From contig NZ_NETK01000001.1 in NCBI RefSeq assembly GCF_002343915.1, forward strand, positions 10,068,001-10,132,000: a DNA stretch of 64,000 bases, read 5' to 3'. Below, piece by piece: positions 1 through 8,571 of this stretch. A program made the position numbers and the translations under genes. Under the pieces are notes generated by a model. The model worked only from the letters and a program-made list of their open reading frames with translations. It had not been told where the DNA came from and ran no database searches. This DNA comes from Nannocystis exedens (lineage in GTDB: Bacteria; Myxococcota_A; Polyangia; Nannocystales; Nannocystaceae). Each line of letters starts with the position of its first letter. The stretch's first letter is position 1.

Positions 1-55
1 CGGCGCGGACGGGAGGAGGCCTTGCGAGCGGGCTTGTTGACGGACACGGGCGAAC

Positions 56-93
56 TGTGTATAGCATACACAAAATTGTGTACGAGATACACA
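56..93 (+). promoter_or_regulatory. Tandem 17-bp palindromic operators
   Basis: Two palindromes precede the hydrolase start. The first (56-72) has arms TGTGTAT/ATACACA around AGC; the second (77-93) has arms TGTGTA/TACACA around CGAGA. Their centres are 21 bp apart, two helical turns, so two dimers could bind the same DNA face. The second ends 16 bp before the start codon, with GGAGG at 101-105 between. This is typical of a TetR, GntR or MarR repressor site. No regulator gene is visible; it may lie to the left of the window. Confidence 0.7.
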
Positions 94-109
94 GTGATGC
101 GGAGGCGAC

Positions 110-1282
110 ATGATCGGGAGCATCTTGGCCGCAGCGGCCGGCGTGACGGCGGCGTCGCTGGCGGCCGGGCTGGGCTGGCGGCGGCAGGCGCAGCGGCGGG
201 TGGCGAGGGGGCTCGAGACGGCGCGGTCGGACGCGATCGTCGAGGCGGGGTTCGTGCGGATCGGGGCGATCGATCAGTGGATCGGGATCCGCGGGGAGGA
301 CCGCTCGAACCCGGCGCTGCTGGTGCTGCACGGCGGGCCCGGGGCGCCGTTCTCGATGTTCACGCCGGTGATGCGGGCGTGGGAGCGCGAGTTCACGATC
401 GTGCAGTGGGACCAGCCGGGGGCCGGCAAGACGTTCGGACGCAACGGCGCGGCGGGCTGCGCTCCGCTGAGCTTCGAGCGGCTGATCGCCGACGCGACCC
501 GGGTGGCCGAGCACGTGCGCGCGCGCCTGCGGCCGGCCCCGCTGGTGCTGCTGGCGGGCTCGATGGGCAACATGATCGGGGCGCCGCTGGCCCGGCGCCG
601 GCCCGACCTGTTCGCGGCCTATGTGGCGACCGACTTCGGGGTCGGCGCGGAGAACGAGACGCGGTCGTACGCGCAGACGCTGGCGCGCCTGCGCGAGGCC
701 GGCGACCGGCGCGGGCTGGCGGAGCTGGCGGCGATCGGGGCCGATCCGGCGCGCTGGGACCTGCGGGCGTGGCAGCGCAAGCAGCGGTGGATCATGCAGA
801 CGGACCGGCGCATGCGCGAGGTCGGACGGACGCTGCTGATGCCGTCGATCCTGACTTCGCCGGGCTTCTCGCTGCGCGACGTGTACCACCTGCAGCGCGG
901 GATGGAATTCTCGGCGGCGCAGCTGTTCGCCGAGTTCATGCGCTACGACGCGCGGCGCGAGGGGACGCGCTTCGAGCTGCCGTTCTTCCTGTTCCAGGGC
1001 GAGGACGACATCTTCACGCAGTCAGGGCCGGCGCAGGCGTTCTTCGCCGAGGTGGAGGCGCCGCACAAGGAGTTCGCGAGCATCGGTGAGGCGGGGCACT
1101 TCGCGGCGTTCACCCGGCCGCAGGAGTTCCTCGCGGAGCTGCGCGCGCGGGTGCTGCCGCAGGTGCTGCCGGCCTCGACGCGTCGGCGCGACGAAAGGCT
1201 TCAGCGGGCCGGGCCGCGCACGAGGACGCGGCCGCGCGGGGGCTCGGCGGCCGCGCCGACCTGCTGGCAGCGCGGGCAGTAA
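110..1282 (+). CDS. Alpha/beta hydrolase, proline iminopeptidase-like
   Basis: Predicted serine hydrolase of the alpha/beta fold, 390 aa. The oxyanion motif HGGPG is at residues 74-78 and the nucleophile elbow GSMGN places Ser151; both are typical of the prolyl aminopeptidase branch. The first 25 residues are hydrophobic and Ala-rich and look like a membrane anchor or signal. The ATG at 110 has GGAGG 4 nt upstream. The last 30 residues are basic and low complexity and overlap the 3' end of the opposing glycosylase gene by 82 bp, so the original stop may have been lost. Two palindromic operators upstream suggest tight repression, perhaps with a small-molecule inducer. Substrate unknown. Confidence 0.8.
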   Translation: MIGSILAAAAGVTAASLAAGLGWRRQAQRRVARGLETARSDAIVEAGFVRIGAIDQWIGIRGEDRSNPALLVLHGGPGAPFSMFTPVMRAWEREFTIVQWDQPGAGKTFGRNGAAGCAPLSFERLIADATRVAEHVRARLRPAPLVLLAGSMGNMIGAPLARRRPDLFAAYVATDFGVGAENETRSYAQTLARLREAGDRRGLAELAAIGADPARWDLRAWQRKQRWIMQTDRRMREVGRTLLMPSILTSPGFSLRDVYHLQRGMEFSAAQLFAEFMRYDARREGTRFELPFFLFQGEDDIFTQSGPAQAFFAEVEAPHKEFASIGEAGHFAAFTRPQEFLAELRARVLPQVLPASTRRRDERLQRAGPRTRTRPRGGSAAAPTCWQRGQ

Positions 1283-2037
1283 TAGGTGGTGCGGCCGAGG
1301 GCGCCCTGGCGGCGCATGGCGAGCGGGGTGTTGCAGCGCGGGCACGGCTCGCCCGAGCGGTTGTAGACCCAGTTGTTGGCGCGGCCGACGTCCCACCGGG
1401 TCTTGCGCGGACCGTCGCCGAGGTTGCGGCGCAGCCACTTGCGGCCGGCCTCCAGGAGGCGGAGGAGGGTCGAATCGTCGTACTCGCCGACCGGCTCGAA
1501 CGGGTCGAGCCGCTCCATGAACAGCAGCTCGCTCTTGTAGACGTTGCCGAGGCCGGCGACGAGGCGCTGATCGAGGATGGCCTCGCCGATCGGCCGCCGC
1601 GGGTCGGCGCGCAGGCGCTGCAGGGCGAGCGCGAGCGGCTGGTCGGAGGTGTCGGGGCCGAGCAGGTCGGGGCCGAGCGCGGCGAGCACCGGGTGGTGCT
1701 CGACCTCCCAGGCCGACAGCCACTCCACGACGGGGGCGTAGAAGCAGACGGCGAGCCACGATTCGGTGGCGATCACGGCGCGGGCGGCGGTGGCGGGTTT
1801 GCGCCACGGGCCGTTCGGTCGATAGAGGTGCCAGCTGCCTTCCATGCGCAAATGGGTGTAGAGCGCGTGGGTGCCGTCGAACCAGATCAGGAGATTCTTG
1901 CCGCGGGCCTCGACGGCGGTGATCGTGCGGCCGACGAGCGCGAGCCCGGGGATCACCGACTCGAAGCGGGTGACCGGCTGGCCGACCATCCCCTGCAGGC
2001 GCGCGGCGACCTTGTGGAGGGTGTCGCCCTCGGGCAT
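1201..2037 (-). CDS. nei: Fpg/Nei-family DNA glycosylase (endonuclease VIII-like)
   Basis: Bifunctional DNA glycosylase/AP lyase of base excision repair, 278 aa. The mature N-terminus PEGDT supplies the catalytic Pro and Glu; the Nei-type THLRMEGSW block follows, and the C-terminus carries a four-Cys zinc finger (CPRC, then CPRC about 25 residues later). PEGDT rather than PELPE favours Nei (oxidised pyrimidines) over MutM. The ATG lies 3 nt after the stop of the Lhr helicase gene, so the two are co-transcribed and probably translationally coupled. Lhr and a Nei-type enzyme are adjacent in other bacteria, which supports a shared repair role. Confidence 0.9.
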   Translation of the reverse strand: MPEGDTLHKVAARLQGMVGQPVTRFESVIPGLALVGRTITAVEARGKNLLIWFDGTHALYTHLRMEGSWHLYRPNGPWRKPATAARAVIATESWLAVCFYAPVVEWLSAWEVEHHPVLAALGPDLLGPDTSDQPLALALQRLRADPRRPIGEAILDQRLVAGLGNVYKSELLFMERLDPFEPVGEYDDSTLLRLLEAGRKWLRRNLGDGPRKTRWDVGRANNWVYNRSGEPCPRCNTPLAMRRQGALGRTTYYCPRCQQVGAAAEPPRGRVLVRGPAR

Positions 2038-2040
2038 GAA

Positions 2041-5000
2041 TCAGCGCCTCCTCGCGCCGAGGCGCGGCTCGTCGCGGCGCAGGATCAGGCCGTCGTGCGT
2101 GGGGCGGAAGCCGGCGGCGGTGAATGTGGCCACCTGCGGCCAGTCGGGGGCCGGGTGGTTGTCGATCTGCTCGAGCAGGACGTAGCGCTGACCGGTGACC
2201 TCGGGCAACAACGAGAGGGCTTCGGCCAGCGCCGCGGTCGCGCGCCCGCGCTCGGGCTCGGCGTCGGGGAGGTGGGTGACGAGGGTGCGGGCGCCGCGGC
2301 CGAGGAAGCCGATCAGTCGACCGTCGCGCAGGACCACGCGGGCCCCGGCGGCCCGCTCGAACCTGGCCTCGGGGACATCCGGCCACGGCAGCGCGGCGCC
2401 GTACGGGTTGGCGGGATCGGTGGCGGCGAGCAGGACGGTGAAGGGGGCGTCCTCGTCGATGTCCCGGACGTCGCGCAGGCGATCCTCGGCGCCGGGCAGG
2501 GCGAACTGGGTCGCGCCGAGGCCGGCGACGAAGTAGCCGCGGCGCACGCGGCCGGCCTCCTCCATGGCCTTGAGGACAGGATAGACGGCCGCGAAGCCGC
2601 CCTCGTGATCCTCGGCGGCGACGGCCTCGCGGGTGAGCACGCCGTGACGCGCGAGCAGCTGGCGGGCGCGGGCGGCCCGGCGCTCGGTCTCGTCGAGGGC
2701 GGGGCGCTGGACGAGCGACCAGCGACCCTCGCTGCCCGGCGGGCCGCTGCGCCGGCCGCGGCCGTCGACGCCGAAGCGCAGCAGCGGCCGCGGGCCCCGG
2801 TCGCCGCCGGCGAGGCGGCTGCGCAGACAGGTGAGGGTGTCGTTGGTGACCTCGCCGGCCCACACGAGGTCCCACAGCGCCTCGAGCAATTCGTCGGCGG
2901 GGGCGCGCACCACGGCGACGAGCTCGGCGAAGAACGAGGCGCCGCGGGCCTGCAGGGCCTCGCGGACGCGCCCGGCCAGCTCGCCCTCGGCGGGCGCGGG
3001 GTCGGGGGCGAGCAAGGGGGCGTCGTCGGCGAGGTAGAGCGCGACGTAGCCGTCGGCCTGGCCGAGCGGGCGGACGCCGCGCCAGACGACGTCGCCGGCG
3101 CCGCACAATACGTCGAGATCGGTCGAACGATAATTGGCGACCCGCGCCGGCAACACCTCGCTCTCGAGCACCGAGGCGGGGATCGCGACTCCTTGCAATT
3201 GCTCGATCGCCTGCAGCACCGCCTCGGGGCCCTCGCGCTCGCCGCCGATGCCCTGCCACGCGAGCGAGAAGCGGCCCAGCACCGCCTGCTCGACCGGCTC
3301 GACCTCCTCGCGCAGGCGCGCCAGCGACATGCGCTTGAGCCGGCGCAGGACCTCGTCGTCGCACCACTCGAGGCCCGTGCCGCGGGGGATGAACTCGCCC
3401 TCGACGACCTTGCCGCGGGCGGCGAGGCGCCGCAACGCGCCGACGACGAGGGCGGTGCCGACGGCGAAGCGCTGGGCCAGCCATTCGGCGCGGAACGGGC
3501 CGTGGGTGCGTGCGTGGCGGGCGACGAGGTCGGCCAGCGGATCTTCGACCGACTCGAGGAACACGGCCGGGAGGCCCGGCGGCGAGACGACGCCGAGCGC
3601 GTCGCGGTAGCGGCCGGCGTCCTCGGCGGCGATGTAGCGCCAGCGGCCGCCGAGCTTGACCTTGACGATCCGGCGGGTGTGCGTGAGCTCGGCCAGCCAG
3701 CGGTCGACGTCGTCCTCGGGGACGCCGGCGCGGGCGACGATGTCGTCGCGGTCCTGATCGCCGAGCGCGAGCAGGAGGTCGTGGACCTCGTCGGAATGGC
3801 CGAGCTTGCGGGCGCGTCGCTGCAGGGTCGCCTCGAGCTCGGCGATCGCGTCGGCGTCGAGCAGGTCGCGCAGGGCGGCCTCGCCGAGCAGGGCCTTGAG
3901 GCGCGCGTGGTCGATCGTCAGCGCCTGGGCGCGCCGCTCGGCCAGCGGGGCGTCGCCCTCGTACATGAAGTTGCCGACGTACGAGAACAGCAGGGCCGCG
4001 GCGAACGGGCTCGGGGTGCGGGTCTCGACGTCGACGACCTTGATCGCGCGCTGCTCGACGCGCCGCAGCAGGTCGACGCAGCCCGGCAGGTCGAACACGT
4101 CCTGCAGACATTCGCGGTAGGTCTCGAGCACGACCGGGAAGTCGCGGAAGCGCGAGGCGGCGGCCAGCAGGTCGGCCGACTTGCGCCGCATCGCCCACAG
4201 CGGGCTGCGCTGGCCCGGCCGACGCTTGACCAGCAGCAGCGCGCGGCCGGCGTTCTCGCGGAAGCGGGTGGCGAACAGCGAGGTCTCGGCCAATCGCGCG
4301 ACCACGCGGTCCTCGAGCTCGTCGGCGCGGGGGAAGAACTGCGTCGGGTCGGGCGCGCGCTCGGCCTCGGGCAGGCGGAAGACGATGCCGTCGTCGGACC
4401 AGACGACGTCGAGCTCGGCGGCGTAGCGCTCGAGCAGGGCGCTGCGCACCGCCATGGCCCACGGGGCGTGCACGGCGGCGCCGAACGGCGAGAGGATGCA
4501 GACCCGCCAGTCGCCGATCTCGTCGCGGAAGCGCTCGACGACGATCGTGCGATCGGTGGGCAGGGCCTTCGCGGCCTCCTGCTCCTCGCGCACGTATTGC
4601 AGGAGGCTGCGGGCGGCGGCCGGATCGAGGCGGTGCTGGTCGACGAGCCGGGCCTCGGCGTCGGCGTCGGACAACGCGCCGAGCTCGCGGACGAGCGCGC
4701 CGATCGCCTGGCCGAACTCGAGCGGGCGCCCAGGGCCGTCGCCGCGCCAGAACGGCAGCTTGCCGGGCTCGCCCGGGGCCGGCGAGACGAGCACGCGATC
4801 GTGGGTGATCTCTTCGATCCGCCACGACGAGGCGCCGAGCACGAACACGTCGCCGATCCGCGACTCGAACACCATCTCCTCGTCGAGCTCGCCGACGCGG
4901 CGGCCGCCCTCGCCGCTGCCGGCGAGGAAGACGCCGAACAGGCCGCGGTCGGGGATGCTGCCGGCGTTGCCGATCGCGACCCGCCGGGCGCCGTGACGCG

Positions 5001-6516
5001 CCGACAGCTGGCCGGTGACGCGGTCGTAGTTGACGCGCGGGCGCAGGTCGGCGAAGTCCTCGCTCGGGTAACGGCCGCTGAGCATGTCGAGCACGCCCTC
5101 GAAGGCGTCGCGCGGCAACTCGGCGTAGGGGGCGGCGGCGCGGATCTTGTCGTACAGCGCCTCGGCGGCCCAGTCGTCCATCGCCACCGCGGCGACGACC
5201 TGCTGGGCGAGGATGTCGAGCGGGTTGCGCGGGTATCGCGACGACTCGACCTCGCCGGCGAGCATGGCCCGCGCCGCGGCGGCGCACGGCAAGAGGTCGC
5301 CGCGGAACTTGGGGATGATGACGCCGCGCGAGCGCCCGCCGACGTGGTGGTTGGCCCGGCCGACGCGTTGCATGCCGGCGGCGATCGACGGCGGCGAGGC
5401 CAGCTGGATCACGAGGTCGACCGCGCCCATGTCGATGCCGAGCTCGAGCGAAGATGTGGCGACGATCGCCGGCAAGGTGCCGCGCTTGAGCTGCTCCTCG
5501 ACGCCGGCGCGCACGTCCTTGGCCATCGAGCCGTGGTGCGCGAGCGCCAGCGGCTCGCCGGCGACCTCGTTGAGCGCGGCGGCCAGGCGCTCGGCGAGGC
5601 GGCGGCTGTTGACGAACAGCATGGTCGAGCGGTGGGCGCGGATCAGCTCGACGAGGCGCGGATGCAGGGCGGTGAGGTTGGAGCGCGGGAGGCCCGAGAT
5701 CGCGGTCGGGCCCTCGTTCGCGGCCGGCGGGACGTCCTCGATGCTCGCGCCGGGCTCCTCGACGGGCAGCTCGATCCGCAGGTCGAGCTGCTTGACCTGC
5801 CCGGCGTCGACGATCGTGACCGGCCGCGGCGTGACCGCGTCGCCGTCGACGACCGAGCCGCCGAGGAAGCGCGCGACCTCGGTCAGCGGGCGCTGGGTCG
5901 CGGACAGGCCGATCCGCTGCAGCGGCCGCGCGCCGGCGCGGAGCCACTCGAGCCGCTCGAGCGAGAGCGCGAGGTGGGTGCCGCGCTTGCTGCCGACGAG
6001 GCTGTGGATCTCGTCGACGATGACGGTGTCGACCGATCGCAGCATGGCCCGCGATTCGCTGGTCAGCAGCATGTACAGCGATTCGGGGGTGGTGATGAGG
6101 ATGTCGGGCGGGTGGCGCTGCATGTGCGCGCGCGCCTTTTGCGGGGTGTCGCCGCTGCGAATCGCCACCGTCGGGGTGTGGACCGACATCCCGAGCCGAT
6201 CGGCGGTCGCGGCGATGCCGGCCAGCGGCGAGCGCAGGTTCTGCTCGATGTCGACGCCGAGCGCCTTGATCGGCGAGACGTAGACGACGCGGCAGCGCTC
6301 GGCCGGCGGCGGCACCGGCGCGAACATGACGCGGTTGATGGCGCCGAGGAACGCCGCCAGCGTCTTGCCCGAGCCGGTGGGCGCCAGCAGCAGCGTCGAT
6401 TCGCCCGCCTCGATCGCCGGCCAGCCCGCGACCTGCGCGGACGTCGGCGCGTCGAAGCAGGCCTCGAACCACGCGCGGGCGGCCGGGTGGAGGAACGCGA
6501 GCGGATCGCCGGTCAC
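2041..6516 (-). CDS. lhr: Lhr-type ATP-dependent 3'-5' helicase
   Basis: Large helicase-related protein, about 1,490 aa, the length of mycobacterial Lhr with its C-terminal domain. Walker A APTGSGKT is at residues 45-52, the DEIH box and the SATQRP motif III follow, then a RecA-like second lobe (VNSRRLAERLA, QRVGRANHH) and a long C-terminal half with winged-helix and Lhr-specific parts. It is a ssDNA-dependent translocase that unwinds RNA:DNA hybrids and acts in DNA repair. I placed the start at GTG 6516 because it matches the family N-terminus; an in-frame TTG at 6549 is the alternative. First gene of an operon with the Nei glycosylase. Confidence 0.88.
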   Translation of the reverse strand: MTGDPLAFLHPAARAWFEACFDAPTSAQVAGWPAIEAGESTLLLAPTGSGKTLAAFLGAINRVMFAPVPPPAERCRVVYVSPIKALGVDIEQNLRSPLAGIAATADRLGMSVHTPTVAIRSGDTPQKARAHMQRHPPDILITTPESLYMLLTSESRAMLRSVDTVIVDEIHSLVGSKRGTHLALSLERLEWLRAGARPLQRIGLSATQRPLTEVARFLGGSVVDGDAVTPRPVTIVDAGQVKQLDLRIELPVEEPGASIEDVPPAANEGPTAISGLPRSNLTALHPRLVELIRAHRSTMLFVNSRRLAERLAAALNEVAGEPLALAHHGSMAKDVRAGVEEQLKRGTLPAIVATSSLELGIDMGAVDLVIQLASPPSIAAGMQRVGRANHHVGGRSRGVIIPKFRGDLLPCAAAARAMLAGEVESSRYPRNPLDILAQQVVAAVAMDDWAAEALYDKIRAAAPYAELPRDAFEGVLDMLSGRYPSEDFADLRPRVNYDRVTGQLSARHGARRVAIGNAGSIPDRGLFGVFLAGSGEGGRRVGELDEEMVFESRIGDVFVLGASSWRIEEITHDRVLVSPAPGEPGKLPFWRGDGPGRPLEFGQAIGALVRELGALSDADAEARLVDQHRLDPAAARSLLQYVREEQEAAKALPTDRTIVVERFRDEIGDWRVCILSPFGAAVHAPWAMAVRSALLERYAAELDVVWSDDGIVFRLPEAERAPDPTQFFPRADELEDRVVARLAETSLFATRFRENAGRALLLVKRRPGQRSPLWAMRRKSADLLAAASRFRDFPVVLETYRECLQDVFDLPGCVDLLRRVEQRAIKVVDVETRTPSPFAAALLFSYVGNFMYEGDAPLAERRAQALTIDHARLKALLGEAALRDLLDADAIAELEATLQRRARKLGHSDEVHDLLLALGDQDRDDIVARAGVPEDDVDRWLAELTHTRRIVKVKLGGRWRYIAAEDAGRYRDALGVVSPPGLPAVFLESVEDPLADLVARHARTHGPFRAEWLAQRFAVGTALVVGALRRLAARGKVVEGEFIPRGTGLEWCDDEVLRRLKRMSLARLREEVEPVEQAVLGRFSLAWQGIGGEREGPEAVLQAIEQLQGVAIPASVLESEVLPARVANYRSTDLDVLCGAGDVVWRGVRPLGQADGYVALYLADDAPLLAPDPAPAEGELAGRVREALQARGASFFAELVAVVRAPADELLEALWDLVWAGEVTNDTLTCLRSRLAGGDRGPRPLLRFGVDGRGRRSGPPGSEGRWSLVQRPALDETERRAARARQLLARHGVLTREAVAAEDHEGGFAAVYPVLKAMEEAGRVRRGYFVAGLGATQFALPGAEDRLRDVRDIDEDAPFTVLLAATDPANPYGAALPWPDVPEARFERAAGARVVLRDGRLIGFLGRGARTLVTHLPDAEPERGRATAALAEALSLLPEVTGQRYVLLEQIDNHPAPDWPQVATFTAAGFRPTHDGLILRRDEPRLGARRR

Positions 6517-6779
6517 GCCTGAAGATGGCCGAGGTTGCTGTACATGCAAGCAGCGTCGCCAGCGAGCCCAGCGGCGAGAAATGGGGTGAGCGGCTCGAGG
6601 TCGCGTCGCGCGGGCTCGGAACCGTCGATTTCCTCACTCGCGCGATCCGGCGCTGCAGCTCACGCGGGCGACACGGTGGGGTGAGCGATCACGGCCCGCA
6701 GCGGCCGCCGTGAAGTCGCGCGACGCGACTGGACGCCGGGGCGGCGCCGAAGACGCCGCCGAGGTCGGCCGCGGGCGGT

Positions 6780-7280
6780 TCAGCGGCGGATCTTCGCCAG
6801 GAAGAAGTCGCCGTCGCCGCGACCGACGAGAGGACCGCCGCCGAAGTCGATCATCACGTCCTTGCCCGGCCAGGCGCCGACGAGCACGGCGTCCACCCCG
6901 GCGAGGGCGCCGCGGCCGAGCGCGAGCTGGTCGGTCTTCCATTCCCAGGTCTGCTCCCCGCCGGCGTACAGCCTCACGGAGAGGGCGTCGTCGAGGTACA
7001 CGGTCACGAACAGCGCGTCGGCCGGATCGAAGTGCAGCTCGGTGAGGTGGGCGTCGGTGGACGCGGACCCGTTCTGCTTCGACCCCAGGTTCTCGCCCGC
7101 GGCGTCGAAGCCGGCGAGGACGGCATCGAAGGAGCAGGACTCGGGGTTGGGATTGACGAAGTGGTCGTCACCGACGTCGACCTCCTCGCCGAACAGGCCG
7201 CCGAAGGCGATCCGGCCGCCGGTGTCGACCGCGACCGACAGGCCGTAATGCGAGCCGGGGCCGCCGGCGACGCGGTGCAT
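6780..7280 (-). pseudogene. 3' remnant of a propeller lipoprotein gene
   Basis: About 165 codons matching the C-terminal third of the lipoprotein encoded at 46391-47911: both contain GLSVAVD/AMAIAVD, the Gly-rich GGLF/GGMF strand, GGEQTWEWKTDQL versus GEEQTWAWTTDQL, and end in the same AKIRR/ARIRR. Signal peptide, Thr linker and earlier propeller repeats are missing. Homology begins right at the left side, 15 bp from the stop of the PAS-STAS gene, so the 5' part was removed by a rearrangement there. An expressed short protein is possible but it would have no export signal. Confidence 0.7.
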
Positions 7281-7295
7281 CGGGCTTTCGCGCGC

Positions 7296-8264
7296 TCAGT
7301 CGCGGCGGGTCGGCGGCGCCGACCGCATCGCGTAAGCGATGCCCTGGTCGAGGCTCGGCAAGATGCGCGCGCCGCCGAGCTCGGCCCCGAGATCGACGAG
7401 CGTGCGCGCAACATCGGGGCCGATGCCCGTGAGCACCAGCTCCGCGCCGAGCAGCTTGACCGCGCGGGCGACGTCGGCGAGCGCCCGCGCCGCAACGGTG
7501 TCGACCTGCGGCACGCCGGTGACGTCGAGCAGCACGAACGCGGCCCGCCGAGCCTGGACGCCGGCCAGGATGGCCTCGAGCAAGCGGCCGGCGCGGTCGG
7601 CGTCCACGTCGCCGATCAGCGGGACGGCGACGACGTGGCGAGCGATCGGCACCAGCGGGGTCGACAGCGCCTGCAGCGTCGCGCGCTGGGCCTCGATGAC
7701 TTGCTGCTGCAGCGCGGCGCTCTCGGCCGCGGCGACCTCGAGCGCGACGGTCCGCTCCTGCACCCGTGCCTCGAGCTCGCGGTTGAGCCGCAGCACCGTC
7801 TCGCGGTCGCGGCGCTGCTCGCTGATGTTGCGGACGACGATGACCATCTCGTCGGCGCTGATCCGGATCAGCCGCGCCTCGTACCATTCGACCGAGCTGC
7901 CGATGTCGAGCGAGTATTCGATCCGGGCTCTGCCGGCCGGGCCCATCGCCTCCGCGAGCGCCTCTACGGTGAGTGCGCCGACGTCGGGCGGCACCACGTC
8001 CTGCATGCGCTTGCCGAGGAACGCATCGGGCGGGACGTAGAGCGGGCTGGTCGGACTGGCGAGGTAGTTCGTGACCGTGCCGTCGACGCGGATCTGGAAG
8101 AATAGGTCCGGCACAGCGCGGTAGATGTTTTCGAGCGCCGTCGCTAGCTTGAGCCGGTCCTCGACCGCTCGCTCCGCCTCGGCGGCGTCGCGCTCGAGGC
8201 GGACGATCGCCTCGCGGAGTCGCTGGTTTTCGGCGCGCAGGTCGGCGAGCATCGGGTCTTCCAT
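7296..8264 (-). CDS. PAS-STAS protein, RsbR/stressosome-like
   Basis: Soluble signalling protein of 322 aa. A short coiled coil (residues 5-30) precedes a PAS-type sensor fold (about 35-150, ending in VVRNISEQRRDRE), then a second coiled coil rich in Glu, and a C-terminal STAS domain (about 200-315) with the motif LLDVTGVPQVDT, where Asp and Thr lie at the positions used in RsbR/RsbS switching. The order matches RsbR-like stressosome scaffold proteins, phosphorylated by an RsbT-like kinase; none is present nearby. I chose ATG 8264 because the coil starts there; an ATG about 75 bp upstream is also in frame. Confidence 0.8.
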   Translation of the reverse strand: MEDPMLADLRAENQRLREAIVRLERDAAEAERAVEDRLKLATALENIYRAVPDLFFQIRVDGTVTNYLASPTSPLYVPPDAFLGKRMQDVVPPDVGALTVEALAEAMGPAGRARIEYSLDIGSSVEWYEARLIRISADEMVIVVRNISEQRRDRETVLRLNRELEARVQERTVALEVAAAESAALQQQVIEAQRATLQALSTPLVPIARHVVAVPLIGDVDADRAGRLLEAILAGVQARRAAFVLLDVTGVPQVDTVAARALADVARAVKLLGAELVLTGIGPDVARTLVDLGAELGGARILPSLDQGIAYAMRSAPPTRRD

Positions 8265-8571
8265 GGTGGGAGGGCGACGATACTCGAGCGCTGTCGTCGC
8301 GAGTAGATCGACGAGTGCGGGCGGGCGCCATGGGATCATTCCGAGGTGACGAAGTCGACGTCGTGCGGTGATGACGTCCACGATCTGGCTCTTCGAGCAG
8401 GTGAGGCTCGTCCGCGCTCGGGCGCTGCTTTCGGCGCAGGATCCGCCGCCTCGGACCGGAGGCGTCATCTCCGCATGGCCGCGCGTGCGACGCGGCGACG
8501 CGTCCGCCGACGCCCTCGTCGTCGAAGTCACCGGGCGTCGGGACAGGCGGTGCCATGATTTTCGCGCCATC

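Noticed and set aside
1693..6522. Very long plus-strand open frame opposite the Lhr gene
   Set aside because: It is an antisense shadow produced by GC-rich third positions; its product has no recognisable domain, whereas the minus strand has all helicase motifs.
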